64,000 bases of DNA from Gammaproteobacteria bacterium (GTDB lineage: Bacteria; Pseudomonadota; Gammaproteobacteria; SZUA-229). Both the position numbers and the translations under genes were made by a program. The notes below the pieces were generated by a model that saw only the letters and a program-made list of their open reading frames with translations, was not told the origin of the DNA and searched no databases. Where the stretch lies: positions 1 to 64,000 of the forward strand of contig JAOUKT010000004.1 in assembly GCA_029882395.1 (NCBI GenBank), in the 5' to 3' direction. This document shows positions 19,225-30,010 of the stretch, one piece after another (the stretch's first letter is position 1; every line of letters begins with the position of its first letter).

Positions 19225-19575
19225 ATGAGAACCGTACTGCTTATAATTGTCGTCACTTTTAGCTTCAGCCTGCAGGCAGAAAGTAAAAGAGTCATTGTAT
19301 ATGAAAACACGCAACAATCCTGGCAGGTGAGAAGCGGGCAGTCACTCAGCCTGATCTGTCAGCAGTTGAGGCCGGGCAATACTCACTCACAACATACCTG
19401 TCAGCAGCAGATACTGAAAAAGAATCCGGCGGCTTTTGTTAATAAAAACCCGAACCGACTGCTTGCCGGAAAAAGATTATGGCTGCCGGGTAGTTATCAG
19501 TCTGGCAGTCAGCGTGAGAGTACGCAGTTTCAGGTTCAGCACTTTAGCTGGGGCTCGATTAAAACCGCCCGCTAA
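19225..19575 (+). CDS. Small exported LysM-like protein
   Basis: A 116-residue protein with signal peptide MRTVLLIIVVTFSFSLQA. The mature region (WQVRSGQSLSLICQQL, then QQILKKNPAAFVNKNPNRLL, then GKRLWLPG) has the spacing of a LysM/FimV-N-type peptidoglycan-binding module, with two cysteines in the insert. The short tail SWGSIKTAR has no known domain. It stands alone between convergent and divergent neighbours. The function is probably periplasmic cell-wall association, by inference. Confidence 0.65.
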   Translation: MRTVLLIIVVTFSFSLQAESKRVIVYENTQQSWQVRSGQSLSLICQQLRPGNTHSQHTCQQQILKKNPAAFVNKNPNRLLAGKRLWLPGSYQSGSQRESTQFQVQHFSWGSIKTAR

Positions 19576-19609
19576 TCCCGGCGTTTTATTTTAAATTGTG
19601 ATTAAGGCT

Positions 19610-20281
19610 TTATAAATAACCTCTTTCTGCAAATGAAATTAAATCATCTCCAACGACAATGTGATCGAGTACCCTGACATCGACCAGCAAGAGAGCGTCT
19701 CGCAGGCGCTGAGTGATGTTTCTGTCGGCCTGGCTGGGTTCTGCCACCCCGGAGGGGTGGTTATGGGCAAAGATGACAGCGGCGGCGTTATAACTCATGG
19801 CCTTTTTGACAACCTCCCTGGGGTAGACACTGGCACCATCGATGGTGCCGGTAAACAGTTCTTCAAATTTAATCACACGGTGGCGGTTATCGAGAAACAG
19901 GCCTGCGAATACCTCGTGTTTGTAGGTTCTCAGCTGGGTGGCCAGATAATGTTTGGTCGATTCCGGGTTTTCAAGCACATCACCGCGTTGCAGCTGTTCA
20001 TAGAGATGACGTTTGGCCATCTCCAGTACTGCCTGTAACTGAGCAAACTTGGCTGGCCCTAAACCGAGGTGCAGACAAAAGTCTGCCTGTTCGGCGCATA
20101 ACAGGCTGCGAAGACTGCCAAAGTTGCTGAGCAATTCTCTGGCCAGATCAACAGCCGACTTGCCTTTGACGCCGGTGCGCAGAAATATGGCCAGTAATTC
20201 GGCATCACTGAGGGCTGCGCTGCCTTTTTGCAGCAGTTTTTCGCGCGGCCGTTCGCTGGCCGGCCAGTTTGATATAGACAT
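19610..20281 (-). CDS. radC: RadC family JAMM-domain protein
   Basis: A 223-residue RadC (YicR) protein. The N-terminal helix-hairpin-helix region begins with [27 protein letters not shown], and the C-terminal JAB1/MPN metalloprotease-like domain carries the JAMM signature [20 protein letters not shown]. The historic DNA-repair label is not well supported experimentally. It is divergent from coaBC, the usual neighbour. Confidence 0.95.
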   Translation of the reverse strand: MSISNWPASERPREKLLQKGSAALSDAELLAIFLRTGVKGKSAVDLARELLSNFGSLRSLLCAEQADFCLHLGLGPAKFAQLQAVLEMAKRHLYEQLQRGDVLENPESTKHYLATQLRTYKHEVFAGLFLDNRHRVIKFEELFTGTIDGASVYPREVVKKAMSYNAAAVIFAHNHPSGVAEPSQADRNITQRLRDALLLVDVRVLDHIVVGDDLISFAERGYL

Positions 20282-20401
20282 GATTCCTCCCTGAATCAGT
20301 TAAGGTCTTGGTGCAGGCATCTTATCGTTGATTGACGGTGATTGAAGTCGGATAAATCTGAAACTCACCCGCCGGTCTTGAATCTGTTAAACTCTCTGTC
20401 T

Positions 20402-21598
20402 ATGAGTTTTTTACATAATAAAAATATTGTACTGGGTATTACGGGGGGCATTGCCGCCTATAAAAGCCTGAGTCTGGTACGGCGGTTAAAAGATCAGGGC
20501 GCGAATGTTCGCGTGGTGATGACTGACGCCGCCCAGGAATTTATCCGGCCCCTTAGTTTTCAGGCCCTGTCGGGTAATGCTGTGCATCTGAGCCTGCTCG
20601 ATGCCGAAGCAGAAGCGGCAATGGGGCATATCGAGCTGGCGCGCTGGGCTGATCTTATTGTGATAGCGCCGGCCACGGCCAATAGCATGGCCCGGCTGGC
20701 AAATGGGCAAGCGGATGACCTGTTAACAACGCTCTGTCTGGCGAGCAAAGCCCCGTTGGCGATAGCACCGGCGATGAATCAGGCCATGTGGTCAAATAGC
20801 GTGACTCAACAGAATCGTCAGACCTTAGTTGATAGAGGCGCCGTTATACTGGGGCCAGCATCTGGTGAGCAGGCCTGTGGCGATGTCGGCGAAGGCCGAA
20901 TGCTCGAAGCAGACGAGATTGTTGAGCAAATTGAGCCATTATTTAATCTTCAGGCTTTAAGCGGTGTGCGGGTTTTGGTAACGGCGGGACCAACCCGTGA
21001 GGCAATTGATCCGGTCAGGTATATCAGTAACCACAGTTCCGGGAAAATGGGCTATGCCATAGCCCAGGCAGCACTCGAGGCCGGTGCCAGTGTTGAGCTG
21101 GTGAGCGGCCCCTGTGCGCTGGTAGCCAATGATCGCATCAGCCGAACCGATGTTGAGTCAGCCAAAGAAATGCAACAGGTTGTGCTGCAACATATTGAGC
21201 AGGTGGATATTTTCATTGCAGTGGCGGCAGTGGCCGATTACCGGCCAAAACAGGTCAGCGGGCAGAAAATAAAAAAACAAGCGGATAAGATGAATATCGA
21301 ACTGATTAAAAACCCTGATATTCTGGCATCTGTTGCTGGGCTGCAGCATAGACCCTTTTGTGTCGGTTTTGCTGCCGAAACAGAGAAGCTTGAGCAGCAT
21401 GCAAGGCTGAAATTAGAGGCCAAACAGCTGGATATGATCGTGGCAAACCGCGTTGATCAATCAGACGGCGGATTCAATAGTGATTATAATAGCGCAACCG
21501 TGATATGGGCCGGTGGCCAGCACGTTTTTGAAAAAACAAGCAAATCCCGATTAGCAACAGACCTGGTGAGACTGATTGCTGAGCATTATACGATTTAA
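20402..21598 (+). CDS. coaBC: Bifunctional PPC decarboxylase / phosphopantothenate-cysteine ligase
   Basis: A 398-residue CoaBC from the ATG at 20402; the frame extends upstream to a TTG at 20342, but MSFLHNKNIVLGITGGIAAYK is the expected N-terminus. The N-terminal flavoprotein CoaC half has APAMNQAMW, and the C-terminal CoaB half has VLVTAGPTREAIDPVRYISNHSSGKMGYAIA and IKKNPD-like ELIKNPDIL. It converts 4'-phosphopantothenate to 4'-phosphopantetheine for CoA. dut follows after 15 bp and algC after that, the common gammaproteobacterial order. Confidence 0.96.
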   Translation: MSFLHNKNIVLGITGGIAAYKSLSLVRRLKDQGANVRVVMTDAAQEFIRPLSFQALSGNAVHLSLLDAEAEAAMGHIELARWADLIVIAPATANSMARLANGQADDLLTTLCLASKAPLAIAPAMNQAMWSNSVTQQNRQTLVDRGAVILGPASGEQACGDVGEGRMLEADEIVEQIEPLFNLQALSGVRVLVTAGPTREAIDPVRYISNHSSGKMGYAIAQAALEAGASVELVSGPCALVANDRISRTDVESAKEMQQVVLQHIEQVDIFIAVAAVADYRPKQVSGQKIKKQADKMNIELIKNPDILASVAGLQHRPFCVGFAAETEKLEQHARLKLEAKQLDMIVANRVDQSDGGFNSDYNSATVIWAGGQHVFEKTSKSRLATDLVRLIAEHYTI

Positions 21599-21613
21599 TT
21601 TAAGTGGAACATT

Positions 21614-22069
21614 ATGAGCAAGATACAATTAAAAATATTAGATTCACGCATAGGCAAAGATATTCCGTTACCGGCTTACACAACACAAGGCTCAGCCGGC
21701 ATGGATCTGCGTGCCTGTATAGATGAAAAAATTACTTTAAAGCCTGGCCAGACAGAATTAATTCCAACCGGTATCGCCATACATATTTCAGACAATAGCC
21801 TGGCCGCTACTATTTTACCGCGTTCGGGTCTGGGTCATAAGCATGGCATCGTCCTCGGCAACCTGGTGGGGCTGATTGATTCTGATTATCAGGGCCAGCT
21901 GTTTGTGTCGATGTGGAATCGCGGCGATAAAGTTTTTGAAATCGAACAGGGTGACCGTATTGCGCAGCTTGTTTTTGTTCCGGTGGTGCAGGTTGAGTTT
22001 GAGCAAGTAGAAGAATTTGATGACAGTGACCGCGGGGAAGGTGGTTTTGGCAGCACGGGTCATAAATAG
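21614..22069 (+). CDS. dut: dUTP diphosphatase
   Basis: A 151-residue trimeric dUTPase with all five family motifs: [56 protein letters not shown] and the C-terminal arm [10 protein letters not shown]. It removes dUTP and supplies dUMP for thymidylate synthesis. The gene lies between coaBC and the phosphohexomutase gene and is most likely co-transcribed with coaBC. Confidence 0.97.
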   Translation: MSKIQLKILDSRIGKDIPLPAYTTQGSAGMDLRACIDEKITLKPGQTELIPTGIAIHISDNSLAATILPRSGLGHKHGIVLGNLVGLIDSDYQGQLFVSMWNRGDKVFEIEQGDRIAQLVFVPVVQVEFEQVEEFDDSDRGEGGFGSTGHK

Positions 22070-22153
22070 ACGATAAAAAACGGGTCGCTTTGTCGGCGTT
22101 TAATCACTAGTTTTCTCTTACGGTTTCAGCATTAAAAATTTGAGTTCAGAAAT

Positions 22154-23524
22154 ATGATTGCAGCATCTATTTTCAAGGCCTACGACATCCGCGGCATCGT
22201 CGATGAGACCTTAACCGACGAAGCAGTAGAGCTAATTGGCAGAGCCTATGGCAGTGAAGCGCTGGCGCAGTCACAAAAAACCGTCGTCATTGCACGTGAT
22301 GGCAGGCTATCCAGCCCGAAAATTTCAGCGGCTTTAAGTAAAGGTTTGCGCTCGACCGGCTGCGATGTCATTGATATCGGCATGGTGCCAACACCGGTAT
22401 TATATTTTGCAACACATGTGCTGAAAACCGGTACGGGCATCATGATTACCGGTAGCCATAATCCGCCGCAATATAATGGTCTGAAAATGGTCTTGGCGGG
22501 CCATACTTTATACAGTGAAAGCATTCAGCAGTTACTCAAGCGCATCCTCAATAATGAATTGGTACGTGGAGACGGCAGTTACAAAGAGCAGGATGTGAGG
22601 CAGCACTACCTGGACGAGATATGTGCGGATGTAAAACTGGCAAAACCCTTAAAAATTGCGGTCGATAGTGGCAATGGTGTGGCCGGTGAGCTGGCCCCTG
22701 CTTTATTCAAGCGCATGGGCTGCGAAGTGATCGAATTATATTCTGAAATTGACGGCAGCTTTCCCAACCATCATCCCGACCCGAGCAAGCTTGAAAACCT
22801 GATTGACCTTGGAAAAGCCATAGAAGAGTTCGGGGTTGACCTTGGCCTGGCGTTTGATGGTGACGGTGACCGGGTTGGCATTATTGATAACCGAAATAAT
22901 ATTATCTGGCCAGACCGCCAGATGATGTTATATGCAGAAGATGTGCTTTCAAGAAATCCCGGCGCGCAAATCATCTACGATATAAAATCCAGCAATCACC
23001 TGGATAAAGAAATTAAGCGGCTGGGTGGTGATGCGTTAATGTGGAAAACCGGCCATTCATTTATCAAAGCAAAAATGAAAGAGACAGGGGCTTTGCTGGC
23101 GGGTGAAATGAGTGGTCATATTTTCTTTAAAGAGCGCTGGTATGGTTTTGATGATGGCCTTTATAGTGCTGCGCGCATGCTCGAAATTTTAAGTAAAAAA
23201 GAGCAGCCGGCTGATGTGGTTTTTAATGCCTTACCGGATTCATTCAACACGCCTGAAATCCAGATTCAGTTTGCAGAAGGTGAGCATTACCGGTTTATGG
23301 ATAAACTAAAGTTGGTTGCGGATTTCGGTAGTTCCGAGATTTCTACAATTGACGGTATGCGTGTTAACTATGATGATGGCTGGGGTTTGATCAGGCCGTC
23401 CAATACCACGCCTTGTCTGGTATTGCGCTTTGAAGCCGATAGCGAAGAGGCTCTGGAGAAAGTTCAGGAAAAATTTCGTCAGCAGATTTTAAATGTCGAT
23501 TCAACGATACAGTTAGAATTTTAA
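22154..23524 (+). CDS. algC: Phosphomannomutase/phosphoglucomutase
   Basis: A 456-residue alpha-D-phosphohexomutase. The N-terminal IFKAYDIRGIVDE, the phosphoserine loop TGTGIMITGSHNPPQYNG, the metal loop LAFDGDGDRVGIID, the sugar-binding loop GEMSGHIFF and the phosphate-binding end RPSNTTPCLVLRFEA are all present. The enzyme makes Man-1-P and Glc-1-P for exopolysaccharide and LPS. Its position dut-algC-argB is the same as in Pseudomonas. Confidence 0.95.
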   Translation: MIAASIFKAYDIRGIVDETLTDEAVELIGRAYGSEALAQSQKTVVIARDGRLSSPKISAALSKGLRSTGCDVIDIGMVPTPVLYFATHVLKTGTGIMITGSHNPPQYNGLKMVLAGHTLYSESIQQLLKRILNNELVRGDGSYKEQDVRQHYLDEICADVKLAKPLKIAVDSGNGVAGELAPALFKRMGCEVIELYSEIDGSFPNHHPDPSKLENLIDLGKAIEEFGVDLGLAFDGDGDRVGIIDNRNNIIWPDRQMMLYAEDVLSRNPGAQIIYDIKSSNHLDKEIKRLGGDALMWKTGHSFIKAKMKETGALLAGEMSGHIFFKERWYGFDDGLYSAARMLEILSKKEQPADVVFNALPDSFNTPEIQIQFAEGEHYRFMDKLKLVADFGSSEISTIDGMRVNYDDGWGLIRPSNTTPCLVLRFEADSEEALEKVQEKFRQQILNVDSTIQLEF

Positions 23525-24439
<915 letters not shown>

Positions 24440-24541
24440 GCTATTCACTGGCAAGCGGTACAAGCTTGGCTGAAATTTGTTTTTTAGGCTGGCAGCATTT
24501 GAACGTCAGCTGATACAGATAATGCGCTTCTTTTAAAAAAG

Positions 24542-24565
24542 ACAAAGCTCATAAGCTTGTTTTTA
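24542..24565 (+). terminator. Probable terminator downstream of argB
   Basis: ACAAAGCT-CATA-AGCTTGT forms a stem with one bulged A, followed by TTTTT. It lies about 100 bp after the argB stop. The stem is short and AT-rich, so strength is uncertain. Confidence 0.45.
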
Positions 24566-24610
24566 ATGTTGAAAATAAGCGTATTGTTTTTTCAAATGCG
24601 CCAGGTTTTC

Positions 24611-24700
24611 ATGCGCCATTATTTTAAATTTTTTTCAGGTCTGTCAGGTCTGTCAGAGCTGTCAGGGCTGTCAGGGCTAATGAATCTGGCGGTTTTTTAA
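24611..24700 (+). CDS. Candidate 29-codon ORF made of an SGL tripeptide repeat
   Basis: A short frame ATG..TAA with CCAGG ending 5 bp before the ATG as a possible ribosome binding site. It encodes MRHYFKFF, then five SGL-type tripeptides (one is SEL), then MNLAVF. The repeat arises from a 9-bp DNA tandem repeat, so the frame is kept whatever the repeat number. It is a small hydrophobic peptide upstream of a TauE-type permease gene. It may be a real leader or small membrane peptide, or only a by-product of slippage; nothing beyond the reading frame supports translation. Confidence 0.3.
   Translation: MRHYFKFFSGLSGLSELSGLSGLMNLAVF
24635..24679 (+). repeat. Five-copy 9-bp tandem repeat
   Basis: Units TCAGGTCTG, TCAGGTCTG, TCAGAGCTG, TCAGGGCTG and TCAGGGCTA follow each other without gaps. 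The first two and the last two units are near-identical pairs, which points to stepwise slippage. It sits in the 420-bp interval between argB and the permease gene, and an ATGCGCCA direct repeat (24596 and 24611) lies just upstream. Confidence 0.9.
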
Positions 24701-24859
24701 TTCTGAATTAGTCGCTCTAACTATGAAAATAACATTGTCATGGCTCAAATCACTATGTGTTGTTGATGCGGATTCATATGATCGTCGCTCAAATGTGATT
24801 GATGAGCATCAGTAAAGGATGGCTGTATAGCATCAGGTTCATTGAAATGAATAACTATT

Positions 24860-25618
24860 ATGTCTGAACTCGCCACCCAAATATTATTGTTTGTGGTTTC
24901 TGTTATTGCGAATTTTTTTTCTGCTATGGCAGGTGGCGGGGCCGGTCTGTTACAGCTACCGGCTATTATTTTTTTCGGATTAAGTTTCAGCACTGCACTT
25001 GCAACGCATAAGGTGGCGAGTGTGGCCTTGGGTGTCGGCGCAACGATCCGGCATCTGAGTGAAAACTCCCTGGAAAGGCGGTTTGCCCTGTTTATTCTGA
25101 TCAGTGGTTTGCCGGGAGTGGTTGTCGGTGCGTTCTTAATCATTGATGTGCCCGATCGTGCTGCCGAGCTGGCACTGGGCATGTTAACGATAAGTCTGGC
25201 TGTCTATTCGTTTTTACAAAAAAAACTGGGGCAGAGCTACTGTAGTATACACAGGGATACCAGGGGCTATCTTACAGGCGCTCTGGTGTTGTTTCTTATC
25301 GGTGTTTTAAATGGCTCGCTGACCTCCGGTACAGGGCTTTTTGTAACGATCTGGTTAGTCAAATGGTTTGGGCTCGATTACAAGAGAGCCGTGGCTTATA
25401 CCCTGATCCTGGTAGGCCTGTTCTGGAATGGCACCGGAGCCATCACATTAGGTGTACTCAGTTCAATTCAGTGGCACTGGCTACCGGCGCTTTTGCTGGG
25501 CTCTTTGATAGGTGGATTCCTGGGCGCGCATATCAGCCTTAAAAAAAGCAACCGGCTGATTAAGCGTGTGTTTGAAATAATGACACTACTGGCAGGTCTG
25601 AAGTTAATCATCGGCTAG
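24860..25618 (+). CDS. TauE/SafE (TSUP) family permease
   Basis: A 252-residue membrane protein with about eight hydrophobic segments. The N-terminal repeat contains FSAMAGGGAGLLQLPAIIFFGLS and TALATHKVASVALGVGATIR, and the second half NGSLTSGTGLFVTIWLVKWFGL; the internal duplication and GGGxG motif are characteristic of the TSUP family, which exports sulfite, sulfoacetate and related anions. The substrate cannot be inferred. It is convergent with pyrE, with a 12-bp gap between stops. Confidence 0.88.
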   Translation: MSELATQILLFVVSVIANFFSAMAGGGAGLLQLPAIIFFGLSFSTALATHKVASVALGVGATIRHLSENSLERRFALFILISGLPGVVVGAFLIIDVPDRAAELALGMLTISLAVYSFLQKKLGQSYCSIHRDTRGYLTGALVLFLIGVLNGSLTSGTGLFVTIWLVKWFGLDYKRAVAYTLILVGLFWNGTGAITLGVLSSIQWHWLPALLLGSLIGGFLGAHISLKKSNRLIKRVFEIMTLLAGLKLIIG

Positions 25619-25630
25619 TCTTGCGCCTGA

Positions 25631-26275
25631 TCAGATACCGTATTGCGCCCTGTATTTTGTCATCAGATCAAGCATATTTGACTGGCCTGGATCATCGGAT
25701 AAATAACTGATGAGGTTTTGCATGGTGATGATATTGGCGACTTTGATACCGAAGTCACGCTCAACTTCCTGCACGGCGGAGATCTCTCCCTGGCCTTTTT
25801 CCTGACGATCGAGCGCAATCAGCACACCGACAGTTTCTGCATTTTCGGCTTTAATAATATCCACCGCTTCGCGGATAGCCGTGCCGGCAGTGATCACATC
25901 ATCAATAATCAAAACCCGTTTACCGCTTAAATCAGCGCCGACAATATTGCCACCTTCGCCATGCGCTTTGGTTTCTTTGCGGTTAAAAGCATAGGGCACA
26001 TCGATGCCGTGCTCGATGTCCAGTGCCATCACGGTAACCGCTGCCACCGGGATGCCTTTGTAAGCGGGACCAAACAGCACGTCGTATTCAATGCCGCTAT
26101 CGATGATCGCCTGGGCATAGCAGCGGCCGAGCTGGGCTAATGCATGGCCACTATTAAATAAGCCGGCGTTGAAAAAGTAGGGGCTAACGCGAGAAGATTT
26201 AAGCGTGAACTCACCAAAACGAAGCACATTGCTTTGCATTGCAAGTTCGATAAACTGGCGTTGATAATCCTGCAT
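25631..26275 (-). CDS. pyrE: Orotate phosphoribosyltransferase
   Basis: A 214-residue enzyme making OMP from orotate and PRPP. Motifs are [44 protein letters not shown] and the PRPP site [18 protein letters not shown]. This is the gammaproteobacterial length. It is transcribed alone, away from the pyrRBC' cluster near the right edge. Confidence 0.97.
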   Translation of the reverse strand: MQDYQRQFIELAMQSNVLRFGEFTLKSSRVSPYFFNAGLFNSGHALAQLGRCYAQAIIDSGIEYDVLFGPAYKGIPVAAVTVMALDIEHGIDVPYAFNRKETKAHGEGGNIVGADLSGKRVLIIDDVITAGTAIREAVDIIKAENAETVGVLIALDRQEKGQGEISAVQEVERDFGIKVANIITMQNLISYLSDDPGQSNMLDLMTKYRAQYGI

Positions 26276-26341
26276 CAGATGTACTCTTTGTGGCTTTAGT
26301 GAATAGGCTATTGTAACGAAGTTAAAGCGATCTCTAAATAG

Positions 26342-27271
26342 TTATTTATTAAAGAAATAGTCCAGAACGATGCCGAAAAAGACGGCCATACCGAACCAGT
26401 TATTATTTAAAAATGCCTCGATACAGAGTTTGGCATCGCGATTTCTGATCAGAAATTGCTGGTAAAGCGCAAATAAAGCGGCAATGAAGATGCCAGTATA
26501 ATAAAACATGCCGAGCTCGGCCCGGTTACCAATCATCAGCAAGGTGAATATCAGCATCAGTTGAATAATAGCGATCATAATGCGGTCGGCTTCGCCAAAT
26601 AAGATGGCCGTGGACTTGACTCCAATTTTAATATCATCATCGCGGTCAGCCATCGCGTACATGGTGTCATAAGCGGTTGCCCATAAAACCGTCGCCAGAA
26701 ATAACAACCATGCCAGCGGCGTGATTTCATTGCTTTGCGCCGCATAGGCCATAGGTACTGCCCAGCCAAAGGCCGCGCCAAGATGAACCTGAGGCAGAAA
26801 ATGGTAACGTTTCATGAACGGGTAACTGGCGGCCAATGCGGCGCCAACAAACGACAAATAGATGGTCAGCGCGTTCATGAATAAAACCAGCATAAAAGCG
26901 CATGAGGCGAGCACAATAAAGACCAGCAAGGCTTCTTTAGGGCTGACTTTGCCGCTGACAATCGGCCTGTTTTGTGTGCGACTGACATGACCGTCAACTT
27001 TACGGTCAGCGTAATCGTTAATCGCACAGCCCGCTGAGCGCATAAAAAAGACGCCGAAGACAAATACCAGCAAAACACCGACATCAGGCAGGCCTTTGGC
27101 AGCTATCCATAGGGCCCATAAGGTGGGCCAGAGTAACAGCAAGATGCCGATCGGCCGGTCAAGCCGGATCAGATAGGCATAGTTTTCAAGTTGTTGAATA
27201 ACCGGGTGATTTGAGTGAGTAGCGAGTTTGTGCAAATAACGGAAAATGACCATGACCCAGTGGAATCCCAT
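26342..27271 (-). CDS. ubiA: 4-hydroxybenzoate polyprenyltransferase
   Basis: A 309-residue intramembrane prenyltransferase of ubiquinone synthesis. The two aspartate-rich motifs are NDYADRKVDGHVSRT and DTMYAMADRDDDI, and the N-terminal region has YLIRLDRPIGILLLLWPTLWAL. About eight transmembrane segments follow. An internal ATG at 27253 is an alternative start. It is divergent from the glutathione reductase gene. ubiC is not adjacent. Confidence 0.95.
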   Translation of the reverse strand: MGFHWVMVIFRYLHKLATHSNHPVIQQLENYAYLIRLDRPIGILLLLWPTLWALWIAAKGLPDVGVLLVFVFGVFFMRSAGCAINDYADRKVDGHVSRTQNRPIVSGKVSPKEALLVFIVLASCAFMLVLFMNALTIYLSFVGAALAASYPFMKRYHFLPQVHLGAAFGWAVPMAYAAQSNEITPLAWLLFLATVLWATAYDTMYAMADRDDDIKIGVKSTAILFGEADRIMIAIIQLMLIFTLLMIGNRAELGMFYYTGIFIAALFALYQQFLIRNRDAKLCIEAFLNNNWFGMAVFFGIVLDYFFNK

Positions 27272-27352
27272 GTAATATAATGATTTAATAAAATAGCAGT
27301 AATAATGCTGCTGCTATATTACCTGACTGCCATCTATTACATAAGAGCTTCT

Positions 27353-28732
27353 ATGACTAATCAAACCAGCAAAAATAAAAAGCACGCTTTCGATTATGAC
27401 CTGATTGCCATTGGCGGGGGCAGCGGTGGCTTGTCGGTAGCCGAAAGAGCGGCCCTGTATGGTGCAAAGTGTGCGGTGATTGAAGCCGGCAAAATTGGCG
27501 GTACCTGCGTCAATGTCGGCTGCGTGCCGAAAAAAGTCATGTGGTTTGGTGGCAGCCTGGCGCATTCGCTGGAGCATGCTAAGGATTACGGTTTTGATGT
27601 CAGCAATAACGGTTTTGACTGGTCGGCGCTGGTGAAAAAACGCGAAGACTATATTTCGGGCATTAATAACTGGTATCACAGCTATTTGAAAGACTCGAAT
27701 ATTGATGAAATTCAAGGTTATGCAAAATTTGTCGATGCTCACACACTGGATGTCGATGGAAAACAGATCACGGCAGAAAAAATTGTGATTGCACCGGGGA
27801 CCAAACCCTCAGTGCCTGATATTCCCGGCGCTGAGCACGGCATAACCTCAGATGGCTTTTTTGCCCTGACCTCGCAGCCGAAAAAAGTCGCCGTGGTCGG
27901 CGCCGGTTATATTGCGGTTGAGATAGCCGGTGTCTTAAATAGCCTGGGTACGGATGTCGCGCTGTTTATCCGTAAAGGCCAGTTTCTGCGCAGCTTTGAT
28001 GCAATGCTTCGTGAGTCGCTGATGGAAGCCATGATCAACGATGGAGTCGATTTAATGGCGCATACGCAAGTGGCTGAATTAATCAGAGAAGACAATGGCA
28101 CATTAACCCTGGTTTGCGATCAGGGTAAACGCACGGAAGGTTTCGACCAGGTGATATGGGCGATTGGACGTGAGCCTAATACCCAAGGCATGAATATTGA
28201 AAAGGCAGGGGTAGCAAGCGACGCCGACGGCTACGTTCCCTGCAATGATTACCAGGAAACCAATATCAAGAATATCTATTCGCTGGGGGATGTCACCCGC
28301 CGCGCGCAATTAACACCGGTAGCGATTGCAGCGGGCAGACGCATGGCTGATAGACTCTACGGTGGCATGAAAGGCCGTCATCTCAATTATGCTTTGATCC
28401 CTACTGTGGTCTTTAGTCACCCGCCTATCGGAACCGTGGGTTTGACCGAAGAAGAGGCAAAAACCGAACACGGTGCCGCGGTCAAGATATACAGCTCACG
28501 GTTTACCGCCATGTATAACGCCATGACCGAACACAAGGTTGAAACGGCGATGAAACTGGTGGTGGTCGGTGCAGAAGAAAAAGTCGTGGGCTGTCATATT
28601 ATCGGCCCGGGCGCTGATGAAATGCTTCAGGGTTTTGCTGTGGCCATTCGCATGGGAGCGAACAAAGCCGATCTCGATGATACGATTGCGATCCACCCAA
28701 CCAGCTCAGAGGAGCTGGTGACTATGCGCTAG
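27353..28732 (+). CDS. gor: Glutathione-disulfide reductase
   Basis: A 459-residue flavoprotein disulfide reductase from the ATG at 27353 (AAGAG upstream); a longer frame from 27305 adds an unlikely hydrophobic tail. It shows the FAD motif [17 protein letters not shown], the redox-active [13 protein letters not shown], the NADPH fold [29 protein letters not shown], and the C-terminal catalytic [12 protein letters not shown]. It keeps glutathione reduced. The carbonic anhydrase-like gene follows 16 bp downstream. Confidence 0.94.
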   Translation: MTNQTSKNKKHAFDYDLIAIGGGSGGLSVAERAALYGAKCAVIEAGKIGGTCVNVGCVPKKVMWFGGSLAHSLEHAKDYGFDVSNNGFDWSALVKKREDYISGINNWYHSYLKDSNIDEIQGYAKFVDAHTLDVDGKQITAEKIVIAPGTKPSVPDIPGAEHGITSDGFFALTSQPKKVAVVGAGYIAVEIAGVLNSLGTDVALFIRKGQFLRSFDAMLRESLMEAMINDGVDLMAHTQVAELIREDNGTLTLVCDQGKRTEGFDQVIWAIGREPNTQGMNIEKAGVASDADGYVPCNDYQETNIKNIYSLGDVTRRAQLTPVAIAAGRRMADRLYGGMKGRHLNYALIPTVVFSHPPIGTVGLTEEEAKTEHGAAVKIYSSRFTAMYNAMTEHKVETAMKLVVVGAEEKVVGCHIIGPGADEMLQGFAVAIRMGANKADLDDTIAIHPTSSEELVTMR

Positions 28733-28748
28733 AGTGAAGGGGCGAATA

Positions 28749-29285
28749 ATGACGATACGAGAATTTGATGGCATCAGGCCGGAAATAGCAGACGGTGTTT
28801 TTGTAGATGATATGGCACTGGTTGTCGGAGATGTAACGCTAGGCAGGGACAGCTCAATCTGGCCTATGGCGGTTTTACGCGGTGATGTGAATCAGATCAG
28901 GATCGGTGAGCGCAGCAATATTCAGGATGGCAGCGTCTTGCATGTGACGCATGCCGGCCCGCTTGGCAAAGGCCGGGCAATGATTGTCGGTGATGATGTC
29001 ACGGTAGGACATAATGCTGTGTTACATGCCTGTACCATTGAAGACAGCTGTTTGATTGGCATGTCAGCAACGGTATTAGACGGTGCCGTGATCCGCAAAC
29101 ATGTCATCGTCGGCGCCGGCAGCCTGGTGCCACCAAACAAAGAACTGCAAAGTGGTTATCTGTATCTGGGCAACCCGGTGAGCCAGATCCGTAAACTCAC
29201 AGACAAAGAGATAGAGTATTTTAAATATTCGGCTGAACATTATGTTCGCCTGCAGCAACGCCATCAGCAACATAACGATGAGTAG
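28749..29285 (+). CDS. Gamma-class carbonic anhydrase-like hexapeptide-repeat protein
   Basis: A 178-residue left-handed beta-helix protein of the YrdA/CaiE group. The start at 28749 has GAAGGGG upstream; a GTG at 28734 is less likely. Hexapeptide repeats run through VVGDVTLGRDSSIWPMAVLRG and later IRIGERSNIQDGSVLHV. The zinc histidines are seen in VLHVTHAG and TVGHNAVLHAC. Family members are putative gamma-carbonic anhydrases or uncharacterised acyl-binding proteins; activity is not assured. It is probably co-transcribed with gor. Confidence 0.9.
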   Translation: MTIREFDGIRPEIADGVFVDDMALVVGDVTLGRDSSIWPMAVLRGDVNQIRIGERSNIQDGSVLHVTHAGPLGKGRAMIVGDDVTVGHNAVLHACTIEDSCLIGMSATVLDGAVIRKHVIVGAGSLVPPNKELQSGYLYLGNPVSQIRKLTDKEIEYFKYSAEHYVRLQQRHQQHNDE

Positions 29286-29411
29286 TCCTAAGCGCGTGCT
29301 AACTAAAACGCATATTGTTCGATATACGGCGCATTGCCAGTTTGCGAACAGGCATTATGCGGTGCGAGTTCCGGTGCTTTCACTAAAGTCTGCAATGGCA
29401 AGAGGATCATA

Positions 29412-29867
29412 ATGAAAAGATTGGTATTTCTGGCTATTGGTTTATTTTTTTTATCGTCCGCTGATGCGGCCACTGACAATATTGCAAGATCGATATTTAC
29501 CAGCCGTGTTGAAAACAGAGAGCCAACTGATAAAGTGGGTCAGTTAAGCAATGATAATAAGAAAATCTATTTTTTTACCGAAGTGATCGGCATGTCTGGG
29601 CGCACTGTTACCCATCGTTGGCAACACCGCGGGCATGTAAAAGCACAAGTGAGCTTTAAAGTAGGCTCTAACCGCTGGCGTATCTGGTCCAGTAAAAGCT
29701 TGCAGCCACAATGGCTTGGCGAATGGATAGTCAGCGTAATGGACGACGAGGGAAACACACTGAAAGAAGAAAGCATGGCGTATATACCCTCCCGTTCAGT
29801 TGCCGCGACTATAACAACAGGGGCAACGCCGGATACCGCTGTGCAGCCACCATCGGCAAGCCATTAA
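29412..29867 (+). CDS. DUF2914 domain exported protein
   Basis: A 151-residue protein from the ATG at 29412, with AGAGGA just upstream; a longer frame from 29334 is disfavoured. The signal peptide is MKRLVFLAIGLFFLSSADA. The DUF2914 core is clear: IYFFTEVIGMSGRTVTHRW, VKAQVSFKVGSNRWRIWSSK, and QWLGEWIVSVMDDEGN. The C-terminus is low-complexity. DUF2914 domains are periplasmic and of unknown function. Confidence 0.85.
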   Translation: MKRLVFLAIGLFFLSSADAATDNIARSIFTSRVENREPTDKVGQLSNDNKKIYFFTEVIGMSGRTVTHRWQHRGHVKAQVSFKVGSNRWRIWSSKSLQPQWLGEWIVSVMDDEGNTLKEESMAYIPSRSVAATITTGATPDTAVQPPSASH

Positions 29868-30010
29868 TCAGCGAATGAATGCAATATGGCAGGCATAACT
29901 TTCGGCATGACAGCACAGGCATAAATCGAGAATTTATACTATTATTAAAAGATATTGAAAAATATAAAGCGAGACATTAGTTAAAAATATATCCATAACA
30001 GGGGAAGAAG

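Noticed and set aside
24635-24679. Short CRISPR array
   Set aside because: Units are 9 bp and contiguous without spacers; no cas genes are nearby.
24745-25182. 145-residue minus-strand frame overlapping the TauE-type permease
   Set aside because: The plus-strand frame is a recognisable membrane protein family; the opposite frame is Ser/Thr/Arg-rich low-complexity sequence typical of antisense frames.
27314-27742. 142-residue minus-strand frame opposite the glutathione reductase gene
   Set aside because: It lies fully inside a well-supported enzyme gene and resembles no protein.
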